Positions 1-8,768 of a stretch of DNA of 27,056 nt are shown piece after piece. The position numbers and the translations under genes are program-made. Below the pieces are notes generated by a model. It ran no database searches. It was not told the origin of the DNA and worked only from the letters and a program-made list of their open reading frames with translations. Within the stretch, counting starts at the first letter, position 1. The number at the start of each line of letters is the position of its first letter. The stretch is from the NCBI GenBank assembly GCA_002365855.1, contig DFAP01000122.1, forward strand, positions 1-27,056. The letters run 5' to 3'. This stretch comes from Pelotomaculum sp. UBA3103. Lineage in GTDB: Bacteria; Bacillota; Desulfotomaculia; Desulfotomaculales; Pelotomaculaceae.

Positions 1-140
1 GCGGGCTCAAAAGGGTCAAAAACGGGCTGAAAGTTTCAAACTTGAGTTAAAGGCTATGATAAGAATTAGTAATTTTGTAACAGTATAAAATATATTATGT
101 ATGGTGTCCGTAAAAAGCATGTGCAGCACCCTTAATCCTG

Positions 141-149
141 TGCTATAAT
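141..149 (+). promoter_or_regulatory. Extended -10 promoter of guaB
   Basis: TGCTATAAT is a perfect TATAAT hexamer (144-149) with the TG of an extended -10 element. No good -35 hexamer lies 16-18 bp upstream, which is common for extended -10 promoters. The leader downstream contains a small hairpin at 165-178, stem CGCTT/AAGCG closed by a GCGA tetraloop, just before the guaB ribosome binding site. Confidence 0.6.
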
Positions 150-152
150 TGA

Positions 153-1670
<1,518 letters not shown>

Positions 1671-1673
1671 AAT

Positions 1674-1713
1674 AAAAACCTGCGATACGGAAAAACCGCA
1701 TTGCAGGTTTTTT
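1674..1713. terminator. Bidirectional intrinsic terminator between guaB and acuA
   Basis: AAAAACCTGC at 1674-1683 pairs with GCAGGTTTTT at 1703-1712, with further pairing inside the stem. T-runs follow on both strands (TTTTTTAATTT on +, TTTTTATTTT on -). It therefore fits termination of the two convergent genes. Confidence 0.85.
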
Positions 1714-2341
1714 AATTTACACCCGCCATGTTTCTCTCAAACAGCATGCTTTCAAAGAGGATAACATCGTCTCTGCTTACCTTTCTGCCGACTCTGGCCA
1801 TAAGAACATTAGCTGGATGTTCCGTGACATCAGGATCATCAGTCGCACGTTTTTGAAGGCCAGCCGACCCAAATAGCTTAGCCAGCATCCTCTGGTATTC
1901 AAATGTCTCCATACCACTTCCTTTTAAATCCCAATGCCAGCAAAATTCGATGGTAACCACGATGTAGTTTTCCATTTTTAAATTATCAAATGCTTTTTTA
2001 AGAAGAGCGGCGCCAATACCACGTCTGCGCCAATCAGGGCTTATTTCAATAGCTCCAAGTTCAAGTACCGCTGAGTGCCTGCTCCACCTGCTGTAACCGT
2101 CAGGGTAGTGGAAGGTAATATAACCATTGATTTCAAGCCCATGCCTGGATATATAGACCATGCCTTCTGGTAAATTTGCGATTTCTATTAGCGCATTTTT
2201 TTGTTGTGCAGGTGGTCTGAAATTTGACATCTTTTCATTCATGCAAAGATATTCAAGGTGCTTTGCATTTACCGGTCCTTCTATCTGGTATTCTCCGATT
2301 AGAAATGCCAGTGAACCTGCATCACAATACGCTACCTCCAT
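1712..2341 (-). CDS. acuA: AcuA-type GNAT protein acetyltransferase
   Basis: A GNAT acetyltransferase closely resembling Bacillus AcuA, which acetylates the active-site lysine of acetyl-CoA synthetase AcsA and switches it off. The 209-aa product shows the acetyl-CoA loop RRRGIGAALL at about residues 105-114. It also has AcuA-typical stretches: FRPP near 41, LELGAIEI at 93-100, the WHWDLKG segment at 136-142, and HPANVLMARVG near the end. The ATG at 2341 is preceded by AAGGGGTG at 2347-2354 on the minus strand, which is why the 12-codon upstream extension is not used. No acuB or acuC is adjacent, unlike the Bacillus acuABC operon. A good promoter and three copies of a GTGAACGGTC-like box lie upstream, suggesting dedicated repression. 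The substrate is inferred from family similarity. Confidence 0.88.
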   Translation of the reverse strand: MEVAYCDAGSLAFLIGEYQIEGPVNAKHLEYLCMNEKMSNFRPPAQQKNALIEIANLPEGMVYISRHGLEINGYITFHYPDGYSRWSRHSAVLELGAIEISPDWRRRGIGAALLKKAFDNLKMENYIVVTIEFCWHWDLKGSGMETFEYQRMLAKLFGSAGLQKRATDDPDVTEHPANVLMARVGRKVSRDDVILFESMLFERNMAGVN

Positions 2342-2380
2342 GAATTCACCCCTTTGCGTGACCAAAATACTTCCCACCCA

Positions 2381-2442
2381 GACCGTTCAGCCGCTCAAGA
2401 TAAAGAAACTACCATTCACAACGCAATATCGACCGTTCACAA
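2381..2442 (-). promoter_or_regulatory. Three GTGAACGGTC-like boxes downstream of the acuA promoter
   Basis: Read on the minus strand, GTGAACGGTC (2440-2431), GTGAATGGTA (2419-2410) and CTGAACGGTC (2390-2381) recur in the same orientation, offset by 21 and 29 bp. The first begins four bases beyond the -10 hexamer, at the expected transcription start. This is where a repressor operator would sit. An inverted repeat GCAATAT/ATATTGC (2423-2429, 2448-2454) brackets the first box. Confidence 0.5.
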
Positions 2443-2444
2443 TA

Positions 2445-2474
2445 ATTATATTGCATTACGCCGGGACTAATCAA
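2445..2474 (-). promoter_or_regulatory. Sigma-A type promoter of acuA
   Basis: On the minus strand TTGATT (2474-2469) and TATAAT (2450-2445) are separated by 18 bp. The predicted start is near 2438, about 97 bases before the acuA ATG. Confidence 0.6.
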
Positions 2475-2640
2475 CACAAATATTCCTTCTTTTTCCGCTT
2501 AAATTATATCCAGAATATTTTGTTGAATTATAAAGAAATATTTTACATTTATTGTTATGGAAATTAAAGGAATTACGTACTCAAAGATGAAATAATAATT
2601 ACATTACTATTATTATAACAAGGAAGGTGACTGCAGCGAA

Positions 2641-4038
2641 ATGGGTGGGAAACTAAATTCCCTGACCGATGTCTTAAAGAAAACTCTTTTCTTTTTTGAA
2701 GCCTTATCCGTGGCTGAGTTGGCGCCGCATGTTCAAAGAAAGATGCTGAAGGATTATTCATTGATGCAGGTGGAGGAAAGAGTGAATATATGTCTTAATC
2801 AAAACCCCTGCTTTTACAAAGAGCGTGATAATTGGCGGCTTGACCTTGAAGGAAATAAGGAGAATGATCAGTTTTATTCTCTTTTACTAAAAAAAGGCCA
2901 GCCGTTGAACCTGAGAGAGATATTAAAAAATGCTTTATCTAAAAAAAAGAAAGTAAAAAAAATTTTATCTGAAGAAGCATGCCTAATTTCTGATGGCAGG
3001 TTCATTCAGATGGATAATGGTTACTGGGGTTTGACCGAATGGGAAGTGGAGACAAGCCATTACTCTTTAAAAAACTTATTGATAAAGGCCATGAAAATTC
3101 ATCCAGGTGGACTCTCTATACAACAGTTGCACCAATTGGTAAATTCCTGGCGGCCAACTGATTTAAAAACAATAGAGGGAGTATTGAATAAGTTCCATTA
3201 TTTTGACATGGCGGGAGAAGGAGTATGGAGCTACAACCCCACGCTCAGGATTGTATATGAAGATATATTGAAAAAGTTCCTTACTATCATCAGCAGGCAG
3301 AAAACTCGCTGGCACCATGACAGGGGCAGGTGGAAAATAAAACTAGATTCCGTAAAAAGACAGTATCAGGAAGCTGCCGCAGGGCAAAGGGAAGTGGCTG
3401 CAGCCCTTGCAGAAAAAATGGAGATAGCCGGGCAGCATGAGTACCTTCTGACCCAGATGGCAGAGAAGGATCTGCTTCTCTCCTTGCGCAAGAGAGAAAT
3501 CCTGCGATTTAGGGAACATTTAAACAAGCTTGAAGCTAAATCGAATAGTATACTTTACCAGTGCCGACTATGGGTCAGGCGAACCAAAGAGGGACAGGAG
3601 GAAATATCCAGACTAAAAGAGATGTTGGGTAAAAACCAGGGGAGTCTCGAAGGACTGTTTACAAAACTGCAGCAATATAAGGAGAAAGACAGGGAGCATA
3701 AAATCAAGCTGGCGGAGTTAAAGGAACTGCACGGCAACAAGGTAGCCGAATTGCAGACTGAAATAGTTGAACTGAAGCAGAAGATGGAAAGAGAAAAGTC
3801 TATAAATGCCGCTGAAAAGAGACATCTTTTGGATGAAATTAACGTTTTAGGCAACGACTTGACAAAGTCATTAAAAGTTGAGGAAGAAAGGCAGCGAGCC
3901 TTCATTTTAGCGCAACAGGAATTGGCGGCTACCAGAGAATACTCCGATCAACTGGAAAGCCGCATGAATAATCCAGTTATACGTTTTATTATGAAAATAT
4001 ACACGTTTCTCGTTAAGTATTCTAAAAAATCAGTTTAA
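2641..4038 (+). CDS. Unrecognised protein: three winged-helix-like units plus long coiled coil
   Basis: I do not recognise a named family. The 465-aa product has two halves. The N-terminal 200 residues read as three successive winged-helix-like units at about 8-68, 77-133 and 141-199. Each has a helical run and ends in a short wing-like strand pair with an aromatic/Trp finish (NWRLD, YWGLTEW, VWSYNP); this recalls HARE-HTH/RpoE-delta type domains but is my pattern reading. Residues about 225-445 are dense in E, K, Q, R and L with heptad character, predicting a long coiled coil. The last 25 residues (IRFIMKIYTFLVKY) form a hydrophobic-basic segment that could touch membrane. There is no signal peptide. 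AAGGAAGGTG about 10 bases before the ATG supports the start. The gene stands alone with its own terminator. A DNA-binding or scaffold role is inference only. Confidence 0.8.
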   Translation: MGGKLNSLTDVLKKTLFFFEALSVAELAPHVQRKMLKDYSLMQVEERVNICLNQNPCFYKERDNWRLDLEGNKENDQFYSLLLKKGQPLNLREILKNALSKKKKVKKILSEEACLISDGRFIQMDNGYWGLTEWEVETSHYSLKNLLIKAMKIHPGGLSIQQLHQLVNSWRPTDLKTIEGVLNKFHYFDMAGEGVWSYNPTLRIVYEDILKKFLTIISRQKTRWHHDRGRWKIKLDSVKRQYQEAAAGQREVAAALAEKMEIAGQHEYLLTQMAEKDLLLSLRKREILRFREHLNKLEAKSNSILYQCRLWVRRTKEGQEEISRLKEMLGKNQGSLEGLFTKLQQYKEKDREHKIKLAELKELHGNKVAELQTEIVELKQKMEREKSINAAEKRHLLDEINVLGNDLTKSLKVEEERQRAFILAQQELAATREYSDQLESRMNNPVIRFIMKIYTFLVKYSKKSV

Positions 4039-4046
4039 CAACTTAT

Positions 4047-4066
4047 AAAACCCTTCGGGGTTTTTC
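4047..4066 (+). terminator. Intrinsic terminator
   Basis: AAAACCC-TTC-GGGGTTTTT is a compact hairpin followed by CCTTTTTT. It lies 9 bases after the stop of the coiled-coil gene. Confidence 0.8.
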
Positions 4067-4207
4067 CTTTTTTAAAGCGGATATTAAGATGTGGCATAAA
4101 GTATAAAAGGAAGCAGTAAGTTAAACATCCCAATAAGCATATAATATAGTATTTTTAGAATATAATCTTTTAATCTTTTTTTAAAACTTATTGCAGGGGG
4201 GCATCTG

Positions 4208-4652
4208 TTGGTTAAATATTTCAGAAAACAAAACGATACAATCGATATTACTGAATTTAGCAGTGATGAGCTTGTATCCGATGAAAGCTTTTGTTGGAAT
4301 TGGCTAACAGAGAAAGGGAAGAGAACGGCTTGCCATTGTTTACCATTGATTTTAATCTGGTAAAATTGGCTCGTGTCAAAAGTGAAGAAATGTTTACAGA
4401 TAATTATTTTAGTCACATTTCACCGGTTCATGGATCAATGCTGGATATGTTAAGAGTAATGGAATATCTGGCAGGGTGATGGGCGCTGAAAACATTGCAA
4501 AGACATCTGGTACTGCACGCGCTCATGAGCTCTTCATGAATAGTTCCGGGCACAGGGTAAATATATTAAATGCCCAACATGACACAATTGGCATCGGCAT
4601 TGTCAAAACACCGCACGGGGTAGTCGTAATCCAGTTAATTACAGGCCGCTAA
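4208..4652 (+). pseudogene. CAP/SCP (YkwD-like) domain gene broken by two frameshifts
   Basis: Three frames must be joined to read a single CAP (cysteine-rich secretory/antigen 5/PR1) domain of about 148 aa. Frame one starts at TTG 4208 behind AGGGGGG (4195-4201) and runs to about 4290. Frame two gives LLELANREREENGLPLF through SHISPVHGSMLDMLRV. Frame three gives GAENIAKTSGTARAHELFMN, SSGHRVNILN and IGIGIVK to the TAA at 4650-4652. Adding one T to the run at 4289-4292 and one A at 4458-4459 restores a continuous reading, including the usual RVNGISGRVMGAENIA-like block. CAP proteins of this kind are usually exported or spore-associated; no signal peptide is visible from this start. Either a real pseudogene or two homopolymer sequencing errors. 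Confidence 0.75.
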
Positions 4653-4687
4653 GGGACTACCTTGTAGACAAGCTTTATTATCAACAG

Positions 4688-4714
4688 GCACGATCAATAC
4701 GATCGTGCTTTTTT
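4688..4714 (+). terminator. Intrinsic terminator
   Basis: Perfect 8-bp stem GCACGATC/GATCGTGC with loop AATAC, followed by six T. It terminates the CAP-domain gene and isolates the downstream aminotransferase gene. Confidence 0.88.
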
Positions 4715-4873
4715 ATGTGAAATTATTCTATAAGATTGCATAGCCTTTGAATAAAATTTAGTTAAACAATACAAAATAAAATTCTAACTGTACCGGGTGT
4801 CAGTGTTAAATCATAAGCTAATTATGTAAAATAAAAATAGAGAGCTTTATTACCAACGGAAAGGGGATTAGAA

Positions 4874-6061
4874 TTGATATATTTTGACAGCGCGGCAACT
4901 TCATGGCCAAAACCCCCTGAAGTTTGGAAGGCTATGGAACACTGCATAAAAAATGTTGGAGCCAATCCTGGCAGGTCGGGACATCGTATGGCATTAGAAG
5001 CAGGTAAGCTTGTTGATGAGGCCCGAGAACTTTTGGCATCACTTTTCAATATCAGGAATCCGGACCGGATTGTGTTTACTTTAAACGCGACAGAAGCATT
5101 AAATTTAGCCATTAAGGGCCTGCTAAAACCAGGTGACCATGCCATCACAAGTTCCATGGAGCATAATTCAGTAACCCGGCCGCTACATATATTGAATGGA
5201 AAAGGGGTTGAATTCACCAAGGTAAACTGCGCTAAAGACGGCACAATCAAGGTGCGGGACATTGAGTCAGCGATAAAGGCAAATACAGTATGTATAGTAA
5301 TCACCCACGCCTCCAATGTTACAGGAACAGTAATGCCTTTGGGAGAAATAGGACAAATAGCAAAGAAAAAAGGACTGCGGCTGATTGTAGACGCAGCGCA
5401 AACCGCAGGAGTAATAAATGTAGATGTTTCAACTATGGGCATTCATCTTTTAGCATTTCCCGGCCACAAAGGATTTTATGGTCCAACTGGCACAGGAGGA
5501 CTTTATATTGATGATGGACTGGAACTGGCTCCACTCAAGGAGGGGGGCACCGGAAGCAATTCGGAATTGCCAGGGCAACCTGAAGTATTGCCTGATCGTT
5601 TTGAAAGTGGTACAGTCAATTCAGTTGGTATAGCCGGACTGGCGGCAGGCTTAAAATTCTTGAGAAGAGAAGGTATGGAAAGTATTAGACAGCATGAAAT
5701 GGAACTAACCCAACGTTTTTTAAACGGAGCAAAAGAAATAAAAGGACTTGTAGTTTATGGGCCTGACGAATTATATGAGCGTACTCCAGTAGTATCTTTT
5801 AATCTAGAAGGAAAATCGACCGGTCTGGTTGGCACAGCACTTGATCAAACTTATAATATTGCTTGCCGAGCCGGTTTGCACTGTGCGCCAGACGCTCACA
5901 AAACATTAGGAACTTTTGCTCAAAGACTGATCAGATTTAGTTTTTCATATTTTAACAGTAAAAAAGAGATCGGTTTTGCGTTACGTTCCCTCGCCGAGAT
6001 TGCAGCCATACCATCTGAGAAATTTAATGATCAGGATAAAGATAAATCCTGCGGCTGCTGA
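4874..6061 (+). CDS. Class V aminotransferase, cysteine desulfurase family
   Basis: A PLP-dependent enzyme of the SufS/CsdA-like group, expected to take sulfur from cysteine as a persulfide for Fe-S or thio-cofactor assembly. The 395-aa product has MIYFDSAATSWPKP at the start, the cofactor-contacting His97 (SSMEHNSV), Asp173 and Gln176 (DAAQT), Schiff-base Lys199 (FPGHKGFYG), and the persulfide cysteine region RAGLHCAP with Cys337. It matches the family annotated as cysteine desulfurase family protein (TIGR01977 type) in length and motifs. The TTG start at 4874 is supported by GGAAAGGGG seven bases upstream. It ends in SCGC, two extra cysteines beyond the catalytic one. No iscU or sufU scaffold is adjacent, so the sulfur acceptor is unknown. 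Confidence 0.9.
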   Translation: MIYFDSAATSWPKPPEVWKAMEHCIKNVGANPGRSGHRMALEAGKLVDEARELLASLFNIRNPDRIVFTLNATEALNLAIKGLLKPGDHAITSSMEHNSVTRPLHILNGKGVEFTKVNCAKDGTIKVRDIESAIKANTVCIVITHASNVTGTVMPLGEIGQIAKKKGLRLIVDAAQTAGVINVDVSTMGIHLLAFPGHKGFYGPTGTGGLYIDDGLELAPLKEGGTGSNSELPGQPEVLPDRFESGTVNSVGIAGLAAGLKFLRREGMESIRQHEMELTQRFLNGAKEIKGLVVYGPDELYERTPVVSFNLEGKSTGLVGTALDQTYNIACRAGLHCAPDAHKTLGTFAQRLIRFSFSYFNSKKEIGFALRSLAEIAAIPSEKFNDQDKDKSCGC

Positions 6062-6070
6062 AAATTTAAA

Positions 6071-6614
6071 TTAGTACTCAATCCCTTCCCGTGCCTCAAC
6101 ACCATGATAGTACGGGTGATTGACCAGGGTAATATCGCTAACCACGTCTCCCAGTTCCAAAATTTCTTTGGGCGCATAGCGGCCTGTAAGCACCAGTTCC
6201 ATTTGGGAAGGCTTGTTCCTGATAAGTTCCAGGACTTCATTTAAGGGAATTAGATTAAAATCCAGAGCTACATTTATTTCATCTAATATAACCATATCAT
6301 ATTTATTTTCCGAAACCACTTTTTTTGCCATTTCCAGCCCTTCAAGCGCTAACTTTACATCTTCAGGTGATGGGTTTTCCTTGCTGACGAAGGTTTCCAG
6401 GCCGGACTGAACAATGGTTAAGTCCGGCAGATACTTTTCTGCCGCAATAAGCTCACCATAGTTCTTACTCCCCTTCATAAACTGCAGCATAAAGACTTTA
6501 TAGCCATGACCTATGGCTCGCAGGGCCAACCCCGAGGGAAGCAGTGGTTTTGCCCTTGCCACCGCCCGTATAGACTTGTACTAGGCCTTTTCTGTCCGGA
6601 ATATCATTTGGCAT
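6071..6614 (-). pseudogene. cobO: Cob(I)alamin adenosyltransferase, frameshifted in this sequence
   Basis: CobO/BtuR transfers adenosyl from ATP to cob(I)alamin to make coenzyme B12. The start ATG at 6614 follows AAGGGTG (6627-6621) and reads MPNDIPDRKGLVQVYT, then the P-loop GGGKGKTTASLG. The reading then breaks: the remainder, LALRAIGHGYKVFMLQFMKG to the end at 6071, is in another frame. The switch is at a run of four C on the plus strand (6530-6533, GGGG on the coding strand). With three G the protein reads TTASLGLALRAIGHG, exactly the family pattern. Downstream conserved blocks are present, including MVILDEINVALDF and ELVLTGR. It lies 40 bases behind the activase gene in the same direction, so it is probably the last gene of that operon. 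One extra base in a homopolymer could be sequencing error; if real, the enzyme is lost. Confidence 0.85.
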
Positions 6615-6654
6615 ACTAGTCACCCTTTCATTGAGAAATATATAAAAGAGGCCT

Positions 6655-7608
6655 TTATATGGTGTCCCATTTAGCGCAACGTGAGCCCCAACGTCCTATT
6701 ATTATTTCTTTTTCATAGATCTCTACGATCTCACATACGTTAGAACAGCCATTGCACTCAAAACTACCTGTGCGATAAGGAAGGCTGGTAATTTCGAAAC
6801 CTTTGAATTTTGTCGTTCCGTTTATTGAATTCTCCTCCTGTGCCAGCCTTGCCGCTCCAATAGCACCCATCAAATTATAATACTCCGGCACCAGCACGGG
6901 CAATCCAAGAGCTTTCTCAAAAGCAGATTTAATCCCCAGGTTAGCAGCCACGCCCCCCTGGAATATAATAGGTGGTAAAATTTCCTTGCCTTTGCCAACA
7001 TTGTTAAGGTAGTTGCGCACCAATGCTTCGCAAAGTCCATAGATAATATCCTGGATCCTGTGTCCCATCTGCTGCTTGTGAATCATGTCTGATTCGGCAA
7101 AGACTGTACAACGGCCTGCGATGCGAACAGGTGACTCTGATTCCAAAGCCAGACTGCCGAATTGTGTTATCGGAATGTTCAGCCGCGAAGCCTGCTGATC
7201 CAGGAATGAGCCTGTTCCTGCTGCGCAGACTGTGTTCATGGCAAAATCAGTTACAATGCCCTCCCTCAATATAATAATTTTTGAATCCTGTCCGCCTATT
7301 TCAAAAACAGTCTGAACATCCGGGGCGATCATGGAAGCAGCCACTGCATGTGCAGTTATCTCATTTTTAATAACGTCCGCCCCAACCATTACCCCTGCCA
7401 AATAACGACCACTGCCAGTGCTTCCCACACCTGCAATTTTTATTTGCGGTGTTAATGATTCATGGATTATTTTGAGGCCATCCTGAATCACCTCTATTGG
7501 CCTGCCTTTTGTGCGAAGGTAAAGGCCGGTAATGACATCTCCGGCCCCGCTTAGAACCACAATATTAATACTAACTGACCCGATATCTATTCCCAAGTAA
7601 GCCTGCAT
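6655..7608 (-). CDS. 2-Hydroxyacyl-CoA dehydratase-type activase (BadF/HgdC ASKHA ATPase)
   Basis: An ATP-driven electron-transfer activator of the HgdC/BadF/BcrA class. Such homodimers use a [4Fe-4S] cluster between subunits to inject one low-potential electron into a partner dehydratase or reductase. The 317-aa product has the phosphate-1 motif YLGIDIGSVSINIVVL at the N-terminus, GVGSTGSGR near 61-68, EIGGQDSK at 103-110, and the two cluster cysteines Cys128 (NTVCAAGTGSFLD) and Cys167 (AGRCTVFAESDMIH). Beyond the usual core it carries a cysteine-rich tail (CNGCSNVCE and SRCAKWD), as in the larger CoA-enzyme activase proteins. The ATG at 7608 has AAGGATGGAG five bases upstream; 12 extra codons are open before it. 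It follows the two HgdB-like genes in the same direction. Confidence 0.92.
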   Translation of the reverse strand: MQAYLGIDIGSVSINIVVLSGAGDVITGLYLRTKGRPIEVIQDGLKIIHESLTPQIKIAGVGSTGSGRYLAGVMVGADVIKNEITAHAVAASMIAPDVQTVFEIGGQDSKIIILREGIVTDFAMNTVCAAGTGSFLDQQASRLNIPITQFGSLALESESPVRIAGRCTVFAESDMIHKQQMGHRIQDIIYGLCEALVRNYLNNVGKGKEILPPIIFQGGVAANLGIKSAFEKALGLPVLVPEYYNLMGAIGAARLAQEENSINGTTKFKGFEITSLPYRTGSFECNGCSNVCEIVEIYEKEIIIGRWGSRCAKWDTI

Positions 7609-7664
7609 ATAAGCTCCATCCTTATAGTCTGTAATTCTGGTCACTAAACAACTAATTGTTACAA

Positions 7665-8768
7665 TCAGCCGGTAAGGGATATGCGCGCCGCGTGGATGTT
7701 CTTCTTTCTTCTCATTAAATCTGTAAAGGCCTCAAGCCTGGTTGTCATTCCGGTTTTTCCGGTTTGCTCGTCCAGGAAAAACGTGAGAATGGGTATTTCA
7801 TATTCTTTGCTTACCCTGGGCAGAATTGTGCGGGCAACAATTTCAGGTATGCAGGTAAAAGGGGCAAGTTGAATAATTCCGTCAAACCCGCGTTTTGCGT
7901 ATAAAATAGTGTTGCCTATGGAATCGCGGCCATGACCACCAACCAGCTCAGGAAGGTAAGGCGCCGCAGCCTCCTTAACGGTCAGACAATGAGTGGTTTC
8001 ACTCCAGGTGTTGTCCCTGGTCCAGCCAGTTAAAAACATGGACCTTTCAACCTCTACTCCTAGATCACCGAGGGTTTCTTCTATTTCTAGATTGCTTGCT
8101 GGTTCCAAGAGAACGTATATTTCGCCTACTATACCAACCTTAAGAACAGGCCTGGCAGGCTCATGAGGTACATTATGCAAGGCTTCCAAAGCTGATGCCT
8201 CGGCTTCGATAATTTGCTGGGTGGTGTTAGCCTGGTCAATCCAGTCCAGAACCTTTCTGTAAACCCGTGTGGTAGTCCCGGAATTATTCTCCCTGGGTCT
8301 GATTATATGGCTTAACTTTTCGGCGTTGTCCAGAGCCTGCAGCTTACGCCAACCCCGCTTAATATGATCAATTATTCCTTTAATTGAAACCCTGGCCTTG
8401 TTCAAGGCATAAATATTTTTGATAAAATTTACCGGATAAAGTCTTGGAGGTTCAAATACAATCATTTTTAGGTCGTGTCCAAGGTCCTTGATAATCTTGT
8501 GATGAAGCATAGCATACTCGCCAGCCCGGCAGGGCCCAACGCCGCCGGTAGTAACAATAGTGTCAGCGCCCATTTCTATCGCCTCAAGATACGTGCCCAT
8601 CAATATTTTTAATGGGAAACAGGCGAATTCAGGTGAATGTCTTACACCAAGATCAAGAGTTCGCTTACTTGGACGCGGAGGTACCACTACCTCGTTACCC
8701 AGGTCTTCTAATAGAATTTTAAACGCTCGCCATGATTCGCCCATTCTTGGGAATGTCACCTTGGGCAT
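7665..8768 (-). CDS. HgdB-like 2-hydroxyacyl-CoA dehydratase family Fe-S protein
   Basis: A 367-aa member of the 2-hydroxyglutaryl-CoA dehydratase subunit/activase-related superfamily. Three cysteines sit at the places expected for a [4Fe-4S] cluster: Cys50 (PEFACFPLK), Cys80 (GGVGPCRAGEY) and Cys306 (APFTCIPEI). It is paralogous to the gene upstream. Both share an N-terminal KVxxP block, a central L(K/R)-hydrophobic-GxxY start of a second lobe, and a nearly identical C-terminus ending in TGxxGMxTRLEAFxDxxRRRK. The ATG at 8768 overlaps the upstream gene by 13 bases and has AAAGGAGATG upstream. With its partner and the activase it is expected to form an ATP-dependent low-potential redox system; the substrate is unknown. 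Confidence 0.85.
   Translation of the reverse strand: MPKVTFPRMGESWRAFKILLEDLGNEVVVPPRPSKRTLDLGVRHSPEFACFPLKILMGTYLEAIEMGADTIVTTGGVGPCRAGEYAMLHHKIIKDLGHDLKMIVFEPPRLYPVNFIKNIYALNKARVSIKGIIDHIKRGWRKLQALDNAEKLSHIIRPRENNSGTTTRVYRKVLDWIDQANTTQQIIEAEASALEALHNVPHEPARPVLKVGIVGEIYVLLEPASNLEIEETLGDLGVEVERSMFLTGWTRDNTWSETTHCLTVKEAAAPYLPELVGGHGRDSIGNTILYAKRGFDGIIQLAPFTCIPEIVARTILPRVSKEYEIPILTFFLDEQTGKTGMTTRLEAFTDLMRRKKNIHAARISLTG

Noticed and set aside
2..88. An open frame from the window edge to a TAA at 86-88, reading RAQKGQKRAESFKLELK and so on.
   Set aside because: Only 28 codons, repetitive and without a recognisable domain. It may be the end of an upstream gene, but the sequence alone cannot show it.
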